A stretch of 41,068 bases of DNA from a virus. Shown here piece after piece: positions 19,359 through 24,789 of the stretch. The position numbers and the translations under genes were made by a program. The notes under the pieces are model-generated. The model did no database searches and was not told the DNA's origin. It worked only from the letters and a program-made list of their open reading frames with translations. Numbering within the stretch: position 1 is the first letter of the stretch; each line of letters begins with the position of its first letter. Location: positions 1-41,068 of IMG/VR virus record IMGVR_UViG_3300027840_000001; one strand, given 5' to 3'.

Positions 19359-20098
19359 TATTTATCTCCTTTCAAAAGATTAATGTTACAGCAGGCGGTG
19401 TTCACGACCTTACCCGTCTTGCTTTTCTCTTGTGTCTCAACGTCTCCGTATCCACAATAGCCAACCTTCCAGCCCTCGCATTCACAATCAGGTATCGTGC
19501 CGTCTTTAAGGTGCTTGTTCAGGCTCTCAATCCGAGCAAGTATCCTATCCTCTAACTCCTGGGTGTAAGGTACAAAGTGTTCAGTCATCATGCCGTTATC
19601 TTTGGTGATGAGTAGAAACCTACCACGTTTGACATCTTTGCCTTGTCGTTTCAGCATTAACATATATGTTCCGAGTTGGATAACATATCTATCACTTGCT
19701 TCTAAAAAGGTTTGTTTCTGGAACTTCCGGTATTTCTCAGCTAAGATGCTCTCGGTCTTGCTGTCAATTACTTCCCACTCGTTGCCGTCTATTAGAGCAA
19801 AGTCTAGTGTCCCTTTTACATTAAGTTCTTCGTCATACATCTCCATTTGTGAGACATACTCTACACCTGATTGCTCTAAGGCTTTCTCGATTGGTGTCTC
19901 CCACATCTTACCTAGTTCAAAGTTGATCAATGCACCAGGATTTGGTGGTGTAGTCTGTTGGACGTGCTTGATAGCGAAATAATGCGCTCTTTCACAACCA
20001 CCTAATGCACTGGGGCTGATATGATTGATTACCTTATTAGGCTGTGATTTAACCCACTCGTATGTTAGTGCTGGTAGTGATACATCTAAATTACCCAT
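19358..20098 (-). CDS. Cas4/RecB-like PD-(D/E)XK exonuclease with probable Fe-S cluster
   Basis: 246 residues. PD-(D/E)XK core: KGTLDF (D99), EVIDSKT (D112, K114) and the motif QLGTYMLML (Q141, Y145) typical of RecB/Cas4 nucleases. An N-terminal cysteine in SALGGCERAHYF (C35) and a C-terminal cluster (C205, C207, C215, with C236 and C237) fit the four-cysteine iron-sulphur site of Cas4 and AddB. Such enzymes degrade DNA ends to give single strands. There is no CRISPR array or other Cas gene in the genome, so phage recombination is the likely role, with the adjacent SSB-like protein. Confidence 0.8.
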   Translation of the reverse strand: MGNLDVSLPALTYEWVKSQPNKVINHISPSALGGCERAHYFAIKHVQQTTPPNPGALINFELGKMWETPIEKALEQSGVEYVSQMEMYDEELNVKGTLDFALIDGNEWEVIDSKTESILAEKYRKFQKQTFLEASDRYVIQLGTYMLMLKRQGKDVKRGRFLLITKDNGMMTEHFVPYTQELEDRILARIESLNKHLKDGTIPDCECEGWKVGYCGYGDVETQEKSKTGKVVNTACCNINLLKGDK

Positions 20099-20426
20099 CT
20101 ATCTTCTCCTTTATAGATAACTTGACCTCTGTTAAGCAGTCATTCCAACCTAATGCGTACTCTGGTATGGCGTGTTTCTTGCCGTCATTGTGGTCGTATT
20201 CTTCATCAAACTCTACTGCGACTGTTTCTTCTGGTATTACTGACAGACATATAGATTGAACCAAACGCTTCATTCTTGCTTTTGCATCGTCTCGCACTTC
20301 GTCATTTTCTGCAACTTTATACAAATACATTAAATCGTCTATATCTTCATCTAAGTTAGTAGGTAATACATTAACTGGTTCACTATGTTGTGGTGATGTA
20401 TTAACATTTTCAGATTTCTTCATCAT
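20091..20426 (-). CDS. Acidic hypothetical protein
   Basis: 111 residues. The N-terminal third is low in complexity; the rest is acidic and helical (DEDIDDLMYLYKVAEND; AVEFDEEYDHNDGKK). A YALGWNDCLTEVK motif near the end resembles the GYN/GWN-helix seen in many small phage proteins of unknown function. Starts with a double ATG (MMKK). Overlaps the nuclease gene by 8 nt. Confidence 0.6.
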   Translation of the reverse strand: MMKKSENVNTSPQHSEPVNVLPTNLDEDIDDLMYLYKVAENDEVRDDAKARMKRLVQSICLSVIPEETVAVEFDEEYDHNDGKKHAIPEYALGWNDCLTEVKLSIKEKIDG

Positions 20427-20650
20427 TTATTTAGTCCTTTCTTTAACTCCATGTTCCTTTCTTTCATAATTTTACATATTTCTTTCGGGTCGGTAATCCA
20501 ACCGTCTAATGGTATGAACCGTATTCCGTGTTTACCCGATAACTTAGAACCGAAACTTAAACCCCATCGCCCGAATAGATATTTAACACCCAGACTCTTG
20601 GCGACTTTACGATAATTAGTCTTGCTCTCCTTTGTTTGTGAGTTGGTCAT
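20423..20650 (-). CDS. Basic hypothetical protein (75 aa)
   Basis: Lysine-rich (KESKTNYRKVAKSLGVKYLF), then GRWGLSFGSKLSGKHGIRFIPLDG and a charged end. No recognised motif. Overlaps of 4 nt at both ends couple it to its neighbours. Nucleic-acid binding is possible from charge alone. Confidence 0.55.
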   Translation of the reverse strand: MTNSQTKESKTNYRKVAKSLGVKYLFGRWGLSFGSKLSGKHGIRFIPLDGWITDPKEICKIMKERNMELKKGLNK

Positions 20651-20997
20651 AACAACCCTGCCTTTTCTAATTGTTCTTTTGTGAATATACCAGTATCTAC
20701 TATTGGTTTTGCTATTTTCTTCATATAGTTAGATTTAGTTACTAAGTAAGTTCTACCACCTGAGTTTCTAATATGATGGTTATAGGATGATAAGTATACT
20801 GTATTAGGTATACTATCCTTTGGTTTTACTTCTTCCCATATCTCTATAGGTATAGTTTTACCTCTGTCTGTAATATACATCTTAGTATATTTGAAACCTG
20901 TTATTTGGTTGTCTTTAACCCTTTGTGAGTCATATCTACGACCATAGGTTTCGTATATCATGTCTTTCATAACTACTTGTTCTCCTGTATTTCGCAT
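20647..20997 (-). CDS. Hypothetical protein (116 aa)
   Basis: The start is taken at the ATG at 20997, which has GGGAGA 7 nt upstream, rather than the in-frame TTG at 21012. Mixed alpha/beta composition with KYTKMYITDRGKTIPIEIWEE and PNTVYLSSYNHHIRNSGGR, ending in a helix (FTKEQLEKAGLL). The region looks like a small structured domain, but I do not recognise it. The start lies inside the end of the membrane microprotein at 20973-21131. Confidence 0.55.
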   Translation of the reverse strand: MRNTGEQVVMKDMIYETYGRRYDSQRVKDNQITGFKYTKMYITDRGKTIPIEIWEEVKPKDSIPNTVYLSSYNHHIRNSGGRTYLVTKSNYMKKIAKPIVDTGIFTKEQLEKAGLL

Positions 20998-21131
20998 CGT
21001 ATATTCTCCCAATTAGTTGCGTTTTGACTTCTCATATTCCAAGTTATAATCATTGAAAAGAAGAATCCTAATATAAATGCTACACCTATTATTAAGTGTG
21101 GTTTAAGTGCTTTAAAGTTTGCCGGTTTCAT
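20973..21131 (-). CDS. Membrane microprotein (52 aa)
   Basis: MKPANFKALKPH, one hydrophobic span (about 13-30, LIIGVAFILGFFFSMIIT) and a polar tail (WNMRSQNATNWENIR). Its ATG overlaps the preceding stop (ATGA) and its 3' end overlaps the next start. A single-span phage membrane protein of unknown function. Confidence 0.55.
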   Translation of the reverse strand: MKPANFKALKPHLIIGVAFILGFFFSMIITWNMRSQNATNWENIRCEIQENK

Positions 21132-21208
21132 AATGCACTCCAGACCAGGATTATGGCCAGGATAATGATCGTTACATTTGCTACTTGATTGATAGTTTCA
21201 GTCTTCAT
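21128..21208 (-). CDS. Membrane microprotein (26 aa)
   Basis: Twenty-six residues: MKTETINQVANV and a hydrophobic run (TIIILAIILVWSAL). Its ATG overlaps the stop of the 79-aa gene and its stop overlaps the next ATG, so it is linked on both sides; that coupling is the main evidence that it is real. Function unknown. Confidence 0.45.
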   Translation of the reverse strand: MKTETINQVANVTIIILAIILVWSAL

Positions 21209-21444
21209 AACAGTTCTTTCCCTGCGTATTTATCCGCCTCACTATCCATTGCGTCTATAATTTCAACTATCTTTCTCAACTTATCTGCTGGTGTCCACGG
21301 ATTTCCCTGTAATATTACTGCCCTTATCTTCTTACTCCAATGTCTCTGATTAAATGCTCTCTCAGACAAAAGGAGAAGTGAATATTCGTCTTGTCCCAGA
21401 AGTTTAATAGCCTTTTCGTGTGTCGTTCCAAGTTTATTGTTCAT
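21205..21444 (-). CDS. Hypothetical protein (79 aa), first gene behind a strong promoter
   Basis: Helical: NKLGTTHEKAIKLLGQDEYS, then LRKIVEIIDAMDSEADKYAG. The ribosome site GAGGAGAGG lies 4 nt before the ATG, and a TTGACA-17-TATACT promoter lies at 21464-21492. As the first product of this leftward unit it may be an early function, but no family was recognised. Confidence 0.6.
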   Translation of the reverse strand: MNNKLGTTHEKAIKLLGQDEYSLLLLSERAFNQRHWSKKIRAVILQGNPWTPADKLRKIVEIIDAMDSEADKYAGKELL

Positions 21445-21463
21445 GTCCTCTCCTCTTTCTTTT

Positions 21464-21492
21464 AGTATACTCTAAGCATGAGTGGTTGTCAA
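21464..21492 (-). promoter_or_regulatory. Strong leftward promoter
   Basis: On the minus strand TTGACA (21487-21492), 17-nt spacer, TATACT (21464-21469). It drives 21444 and downstream genes, including the SSB-like, Cas4-like, methyltransferase and HNH genes. Two CTATATTGC repeats lie just upstream of it. Confidence 0.8.
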
Positions 21493-21504
21493 GATATAAC
21501 TCGA

Positions 21505-21537
21505 CTATATTGCCTATACCTGACTTTGCTATATTGC
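21505..21537. promoter_or_regulatory. Two direct repeats, possible regulator-binding sites
   Basis: CTATATTGC occurs exactly at 21505-21513 and 21529-21537, 24 bp apart start to start. They lie 12 to 45 bp upstream of the -35 of the leftward promoter, the region where activators bind. No protein in this genome is identified as binding them. Confidence 0.4.
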
Positions 21538-21543
21538 GTTCAC

Positions 21544-21861
21544 CTAGTATTTGCAGGCCCATAGGTAGCCGAGTCCGTCGTTCAACATCTGAGCTGTGAC
21601 GCTGGCGTTCGCTACAGGATCAAACACGCTTGCTCCGTCGAATCCATATCGTGTAGCACGTGCCGGAAAGTATCCACTAATATGCTGAAACAATCCGCTT
21701 GGGTTTCCGTTGTCATAATAGCTAGTATTGACTGCGTTCGGGTTTAACGTGCTTTCACATCTCGCCATTTGTATAAACCTTTCTTGGTCTAGATTATATT
21801 TAATTGCTACTTGTCTTATTACTTGCTCGGTATCTGTTGCCGGTATTACCGGTATCTCCAC
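21544..21861 (-). CDS. Lysozyme-like lytic transglycosylase domain (likely 3' part of a frameshift fusion)
   Basis: 105 residues from a GTG. Lysozyme-superfamily SLT pattern: FIQMARCESTLNPNAVN with candidate catalytic E36, GNPSGLFQH, then DPVANASVTAQML, ending GYLWACKY; C35 and C103 could form a disulphide. Such domains cleave MurNAc-GlcNAc bonds in peptidoglycan. Read alone, it has a GTG start with a poor ribosome site and no export signal. The frame stays open upstream across 21862-21927 and joins the membrane-anchor gene through a -1 slippery site. The full product would be 194 residues, join(complement(21927..22127), complement(21544..21927)). Confidence 0.75.
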   Translation of the reverse strand: MEIPVIPATDTEQVIRQVAIKYNLDQERFIQMARCESTLNPNAVNTSYYDNGNPSGLFQHISGYFPARATRYGFDGASVFDPVANASVTAQMLNDGLGYLWACKY

Positions 21862-21894
21862 CGCAGGTATAAGTCTCTCAACCTGTGCCTGTTT

Positions 21895-21933
21895 AATAAC
21901 GTCGGTTGACTTCGTTATTTCGTCGATTTTAAA
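21895..21933 (-). promoter_or_regulatory. Putative -1 programmed ribosomal frameshift signal
   Basis: On the minus strand the heptamer T TTA AAA (21927-21933, spaced in the frame of the anchor gene) fits X-XXY-YYZ. A 7-nt spacer (TCGACGA) leads to a hairpin AATAACG (21913-21919) / CGTTATT (21895-21901), with an inner GTC/GAC pairing possible in the loop. The zero-frame stop (TAA) lies 9 nt after the heptamer, and the -1 frame continues open into the lysozyme-like domain. Confidence 0.6.
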
Positions 21934-22127
21934 TCTTTGATCAGCACTTTCGCTTCGTTGACTACTCGGTTGCTGTCTGTCTTGGCGTAAAATACACCAC
22001 CAACAAACGCAGCAACGATAGCAATAGCAACGATAACAGCAATAACAACGCTTTTAACTTTAATAGTCTTAGGTTGTTTTTTTGCTTTCACTTCTGCCTT
22101 GACTTGTTCTATTATTTTGTTTTTCAT
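21915..22127 (-). CDS. Membrane anchor protein, zero-frame product
   Basis: 70 residues: a lysine-rich cytoplasmic start (MKNKIIEQVKAEVKAKKQPK), a hydrophobic span (about 26-48, VVIAVIVAIAIVAAFVGGVFY) and a short polar tail ending KDLKSTK. Positive-inside charge makes it a type II signal-anchor with its C-terminus outside. By itself it is only an anchor. A -1 shift at T TTA AAA after residue 67 would replace the last three residues by 127 residues carrying the transglycosylase domain. A plain stop product may serve as a dilution or partner form. Confidence 0.75.
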   Translation of the reverse strand: MKNKIIEQVKAEVKAKKQPKTIKVKSVVIAVIVAIAIVAAFVGGVFYAKTDSNRVVNEAKVLIKDLKSTK

Positions 22128-22189
22128 CTTATACCTTTCTATTGACTTATAGCCAATCTGTCGCCCATAGTGTAAAGCCTACGAGCAAC

Positions 22190-22209
22190 AGGCTAGCTAT
22201 AACTAGCCT
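22190..22209. repeat. Inverted repeat between leftward genes
   Basis: AGGCTAG (22190-22196) and CTAGCCT (22203-22209) form a perfect 7-bp stem with a 6-nt loop in the 86-nt gap upstream of the anchor gene. No T-run follows on either strand, so it is not a clear terminator; it may act as a message-stability or processing hairpin or an operator. The rest of the gap shows nothing certain. Confidence 0.35.
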
Positions 22210-22213
22210 ATCA

Positions 22214-22366
22214 TTAAATCTCTGTTATTAATGGTGGTGTTTCTCCCTGTAAAACTTTTATCTCTTCCATAAGTTTTGTTAGTTCTTCGGTTTTCTTTCC
22301 CATTTCAAAACCGTGCTTATATCCTAAATCATAAAACTTCTGTAATATTTTTTTGTAATCTTCCAT
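22214..22366 (-). CDS. Helical microprotein (50 aa)
   Basis: MEDYKKILQKFYDLGYKHGFEMGKK, then a charged helix (TEELTKLMEEIKVLQGE). The GYKHGFEMGK pattern is common in small phage proteins of unknown role. Its ATG follows directly on the stop of the zinc-ribbon gene (TAAATG). Confidence 0.55.
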   Translation of the reverse strand: MEDYKKILQKFYDLGYKHGFEMGKKTEELTKLMEEIKVLQGETPPLITEI

Positions 22367-22564
22367 TTATTTGTCCCCAACCATTTCGGTGACTTTACCA
22401 AGATGGTCGTTATATGTTATAAGTGGTTTATCTGTTATTTTAATATCACCGTCACAATCACAAACAGGGTTTGGGTATTCCTCGCTTGTTCGGTTTTTAA
22501 CCTCCCATAGCTCGTAATATATTCCGCATTTTGTGCATCTAAAGTTTTTTATAATTTTACTCAT
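22367..22564 (-). CDS. Small zinc-ribbon protein
   Basis: 65 residues from the ATG at 22564, chosen over the in-frame ATG at 22582 because AAAGGA lies 9 nt upstream. CTKCG near residue 10 and CDCDGD near residue 38 give a ribbon-type zinc site (rubredoxin-like spacing). Such small ribbons bind nucleic acid or proteins; the target is unknown. Tightly linked to the following microprotein. Confidence 0.6.
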   Translation of the reverse strand: MSKIIKNFRCTKCGIYYELWEVKNRTSEEYPNPVCDCDGDIKITDKPLITYNDHLGKVTEMVGDK

Positions 22565-22585
22565 TTCCTTGTATCCTTTCATTTA

Positions 22586-22846
22586 TTAAAATGGTGCTAC
22601 TATAGTGTCTAACTTGTCTTTAAGTTTCTCTAACTCTGTATTATATGGCTCGAATAACCGCCTATAATACTCATCTATCAGTTCTTGTGAAGTAAAACCT
22701 GCAAGCCTTGCCTCTAATGAGTTGATAAACTCGTCTAGCTCTGCCTCTGCTTCACCTGGATAGTATCCGTTCTCGTCTGTATCGTTTACGCTATCCATAT
22801 ATGCCTCTGGGTCATATTCTGGGTCGTGATGGTCTAATTTATTCAT
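22586..22846 (-). CDS. Very acidic hypothetical protein (86 aa)
   Basis: Rich in Asp and Glu (DHHDPEYDPEAYMDSVNDTDENGYYPGE; ELDEFINSLEARL), with a C-terminal helix (FEPYNTELEKLKDKLD). The acidity is of the type seen in DNA-mimic inhibitors, but no specific family was recognised. Its ATG lies just after the stop of the next upstream gene. Confidence 0.55.
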   Translation of the reverse strand: MNKLDHHDPEYDPEAYMDSVNDTDENGYYPGEAEAELDEFINSLEARLAGFTSQELIDEYYRRLFEPYNTELEKLKDKLDTIVAPF

Positions 22847-22848
22847 CG

Positions 22849-23001
22849 TTAAACCTCCTCTGACTTTAATTCGTCTAATATGACGTTCTCTGCGAAATTA
22901 TAGAATGTTGTGCCGTCCCATGTTGTATAATTCTCAAAGTATAACTCTTCTAATTCTTCAAATCGTTCGTCGATCATTTCTACTAATTCTTGCTTATTCA
23001 T
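22849..23001 (-). CDS. Acidic microprotein (50 aa)
   Basis: MNKQELVEMIDERFEELEELYFE, then TTWDGTTFYNFAENVIL and DELKSEEV. AGGAGGAC lies 6 nt before the ATG, and AGAGGAGG at its 3' end serves the next gene. Compact and acidic, no family recognised. Confidence 0.55.
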   Translation of the reverse strand: MNKQELVEMIDERFEELEELYFENYTTWDGTTFYNFAENVILDELKSEEV

Positions 23002-23099
23002 AACACTTGTCCTCCTAATACATTTATAATTTTATCTACATCGTGTATATCGAATACCTCTAGTAGTTTTTTTACATCGCTATCTGATAATTTATTCAT
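22998..23099 (-). CDS. Microprotein (33 aa)
   Basis: MNKLSDSDVKKLLEVFDIHD, then VDKIINVLGGQVL: two short amphipathic helices. The stop overlaps the next ATG (ATGA) and the start overlaps the previous stop (8 nt). Supported by coupling and composition only. Confidence 0.45.
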   Translation of the reverse strand: MNKLSDSDVKKLLEVFDIHDVDKIINVLGGQVL

Positions 23100-23211
23100 C
23101 GTCTTGCTCCTTCATTTCATCTTTTACTATTTCCCACTCTTGCGGGTAAATATCTATATATGTTTCAGGTTCCTCGTCGCTTGCGTTATCACTTGTATAA
23201 TCATCAAACAT
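23092..23211 (-). CDS. Acidic microprotein (39 aa)
   Basis: MFDDYTSDNASDEEPETYID, then IYPQEWEIVKDEMKEQDDE: strongly acidic. Overlaps the next gene by 8 nt and abuts the previous stop. Function unknown. Confidence 0.45.
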   Translation of the reverse strand: MFDDYTSDNASDEEPETYIDIYPQEWEIVKDEMKEQDDE

Positions 23212-23282
23212 TACAGTTCAACCTCATAGGTAAATGGTCTACCGCTTTTATTTATTGTGTAGTCTTTAATGATTAGTTTCAT
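23211..23282 (-). CDS. Microprotein (23 aa)
   Basis: MKLIIKDYTINKSGRPFTYEVEL, a two-strand beta-like peptide. Its ATG overlaps the stop of the 79-aa gene (ATGA) and its stop overlaps the next ATG (TAATG). Reality rests on these couplings; it is the least certain gene in the run. Confidence 0.35.
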   Translation of the reverse strand: MKLIIKDYTINKSGRPFTYEVEL

Positions 23283-23518
23283 GATATTGTCACTCCTATA
23301 GCTAACTCTAATAACTCGTATGAATTAGGTGTAACTCCGTCGTGTAGTTTTAGAAAGTGTAATTTACGTGCTAGGTCTTGTCTCTTATTATCTTGTATCG
23401 TAGGATTCATTACATATTCATGGATGATTTTATATCGTAATTCTTCAGATATAATACTCATCCTATGCTGTTTATTCAAGAAGAATAAATGCTTATTTAA
23501 TATTCTGTTGTCTTTCAT
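23279..23518 (-). CDS. Hypothetical protein (79 aa), first gene of the leftward operon
   Basis: Basic, helical: LNKHLFFLNKQHRMSIISEELRYKI, then KRQDLARKLHFLKLHDGV and a terminal helix. AAAGGAG lies 7 nt before the ATG, after a roughly 150-nt structured leader. No family recognised; its position suggests a very early function. Confidence 0.6.
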   Translation of the reverse strand: MKDNRILNKHLFFLNKQHRMSIISEELRYKIIHEYVMNPTIQDNKRQDLARKLHFLKLHDGVTPNSYELLELAIGVTIS

Positions 23519-23562
23519 TTTTTTAACTCCTTTACAAGTTAATTAGTTTATTCAGATTGTAG

Positions 23563-23632
23563 CTAAGCAGGGTGTAGCTAGTCTTTATTGTTTAATGAGC
23601 AAAAGACGTATGCTCTGTGCTGTCCTGCTTAG
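23563..23632 (-). promoter_or_regulatory. Structured leader of the leftward operon
   Basis: CTAAGCAGG (23563-23571) pairs perfectly with CCTGCTTAG (23624-23632). Inside, GTCTTT (23581-23586) can pair with AAAGAC (23602-23607), or GAGCA (23597-23601) with TGCTC (23611-23615), the two being exclusive. Upstream in the same leader GATCC/GGATC (23648-23671) form another stem. It lies between the promoter at 23679-23707 and the ATG at 23518, so it is in the 5' end of the message. Confidence 0.5.
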
Positions 23633-23678
23633 TTGTTAATCTGTTGCGATCCGCTACTGCTGTTTTGGATCTAAGTCT

Positions 23679-23707
23679 ATATTAACACAAGCAATAGTAT
23701 AATACAA
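23679..23707 (-). promoter_or_regulatory. Leftward promoter of the divergent region
   Basis: On the minus strand TTGTAT (23702-23707), 17-nt spacer, TAATAT (23679-23684) preceded by TGT. The start near 23672 gives a leader of about 150 nt before the gene at 23518. Confidence 0.6.
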
Positions 23708-23733
23708 TACCTTTTATACATAATCATTAAAAC

Positions 23734-23742
23734 TGTGGATAA
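23734..23742. promoter_or_regulatory. Consensus DnaA box
   Basis: TGTGGATAA, that is TTATCCACA on the minus strand, the high-affinity DnaA box. It lies in the A+T-rich stretch between the opposed promoters (23690-23780). A single box does not make an origin, but the divergent location near the replication gene fits an origin or DnaA-dependent control. Confidence 0.5.
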
Positions 23743-23748
23743 CTATAA

Positions 23749-23777
23749 TTGCATAACAGTGGTAGACTTGATATAAT
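23749..23777 (+). promoter_or_regulatory. Rightward promoter of the terminase region
   Basis: TTGCAT (23749-23754), 17-nt spacer, perfect TATAAT (23772-23777). A second overlapping set, TTGATA (23768-23773), 17 nt, TAGTAT (23791-23796), would start about at the ATG of 23804 and give a leaderless message. Confidence 0.65.
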
Positions 23778-23803
23778 AGATACATAGATATAGTATAAAT
23801 AGC

Positions 23804-24238
23804 ATGAGTGAGACAGCAACAACCGGCGAAATAATCGCGAATAAGTCCTTTAATAAGAAACCTAAGTTAACACGTAAACAAAAGGCCTTTGTAAATGAGA
23901 TCATAAAGAATCCTAAGCAATCCGCAACACAGGCAGCATTAAAAACTTACGGTAAAGAAGGCAAACCACCAACGTATGATACAGCGCGCAATATCGCTAC
24001 AACCAATCTAAGAAAACCTAGCATAATATCACACTTAGATAGTTATAATAATATAGCAGAAGGTGTTATCACTAACGTAATAAGCGAATACGGTAATTCA
24101 GATGACATTAAACAGCGAAGTTTATCTGTTAGTACGGCCCAATGGTTGCATGATAAAGTGAATGGTAAGGCAACGATCCGGACTGAAAACACTAACTTGA
24201 ACATAGACATCGAACAACTATTAAATAGCATGCAATAA
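23804..24238 (+). CDS. Terminase small subunit
   Basis: 144 residues. KLTRKQKAFVNEIIKNPKQSATQAALKTYG (in parts: LTRKQKAFVNEI and SATQAALKTYG) is the N-terminal DNA-binding helix-turn-helix pattern of the Terminase_2 family, followed by TARNIATTNLRKPSIISHL. The C-terminal part (STAQWLHDKVNGKA, then NLNIDIEQLLNS) fits oligomerisation and large-subunit contact. It recognises the phage packaging site. The large subunit is about 1.9 kb downstream, with the control region and a replication gene between them. No Shine-Dalgarno before the ATG. Confidence 0.8.
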   Translation: MSETATTGEIIANKSFNKKPKLTRKQKAFVNEIIKNPKQSATQAALKTYGKEGKPPTYDTARNIATTNLRKPSIISHLDSYNNIAEGVITNVISEYGNSDDIKQRSLSVSTAQWLHDKVNGKATIRTENTNLNIDIEQLLNSMQ

Positions 24239-24271
24239 CACAACAGAGGTAGCACATTATAGATGTGTTAT
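24235..24271. promoter_or_regulatory. 8-bp inverted repeat spanning the end of the small terminase gene
   Basis: ATAACACA (24235-24242) and TGTGTTAT (24264-24271) are perfect inverted copies. The left arm overlaps the terminase stop and the right arm overlaps an extended -10. It may be an operator or a weak terminator hairpin (GTTTTTA follows). Confidence 0.4.
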
Positions 24272-24274
24272 AAT
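24266..24274 (+). promoter_or_regulatory. Extended -10 promoter reading into the non-coding region
   Basis: TGTTATAAT with perfect TATAAT at 24269-24274 and no recognisable -35. A transcript from here would begin near 24281 and contain the structured element at 24295-24367 with no good reading frame. Confidence 0.4.
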
Positions 24275-24294
24275 ATGTTTTTATGCTAACAGAT

Positions 24295-24367
24295 ACAAGG
24301 TGCTAGAAAACGCGGGTTTATATAAACGACGGATTGATCGCAGCACAATCTTGTCAAGCACTAGCAC
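24295..24367 (+). other. Foldable element with two exclusive pairings
   Basis: ACAAGGTGCT (24295-24304) pairs with AGCAC-AAT-CTTGT (24342-24354), a 10-bp stem with a 3-nt bulge. It encloses a 12-bp palindrome, GTTTATATAAAC (24316-24327). GTGCTAG (24300-24306) can instead pair with CTAGCAC (24361-24367). It could be a small RNA, a switch, or a DNA structure for packaging. Confidence 0.5.
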
Positions 24368-24424
24368 GCTACCCCTGTTATTATGTGTCGCACAATATAC
24401 ATTTTAAGACTCATGCCTATGCTG

Positions 24425-24455
24425 ATATACATGCACTCATAGTCATATACATGCA
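24425..24455. repeat. ATATACATGCA direct repeats (iteron-like)
   Basis: ATATACATGCA occurs exactly at 24425-24435 and 24445-24455, 20 bp apart. ATGCACT occurs at 24431 and 24460, and further ATGC units at 24413 and 24419. Regular repeats of this kind are binding sites for initiator or terminase proteins in other phages. Confidence 0.45.
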
Positions 24456-24729
24456 TATCATGCACTACACAGCCTTACATAGCGTTATATAGTGTTTATT
24501 TTGTTTGTTTATATTGATTGATCTGTAGGTGGTGGGGGGGCGATATACCCAGGAAAAACAGTGGCGGGTTAAGTGGACGATAAGTGTAACGGTATTAGAC
24601 ACGGACAGACCATATATTCTTAGTAATCTCCTATGTAATAAGTAGGCGGGGGGGTTATCTTTTTTTGCGCGTGGTTTAAGTTTAAGCAGTTCTAATTTTT
24701 TATAATATATTTTTTTGGAAAAACAAGTC

Positions 24730-24757
24730 TAGACAAGTATTCCGTTCGTGCTATGAT
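24730..24757 (+). promoter_or_regulatory. Promoter of the replication gene unit
   Basis: TAGACA (24730-24735), 16-nt spacer, TATGAT (24752-24757). The short leader ends with AACGGGGGCAAT before the ATG at 24790. Confidence 0.55.
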
Positions 24758-24789
24758 AGATACAACAATCTAATTCTAACGGGGGCAAT

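Larger units (their letters stand above)
24239..24789. other. 550-bp non-coding control region
   Basis: The longest gene-free stretch of the genome; no convincing reading frame on either strand. It holds an extended -10, a foldable element (24295-24367), clustered ATGC/ATATACATGCA repeats (24413-24466), two G7 runs (24534-24540 and 24648-24654), and the promoter for 24790. Its position after the small terminase gene suits a packaging site (pac/cos) or replication origin; neither can be proved here. Confidence 0.6.

Noticed and set aside
19358-20098. Cas4-like gene as sign of a CRISPR-Cas system
   Set aside because: No other cas gene, no repeat-spacer array; lone Cas4-like nucleases are common in phages.
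24385-24480. Tiny reading frames (13-19 codons) in the control region
   Set aside because: No ribosome sites, low-complexity sequence from ATGC repeats, no coupling to genes.
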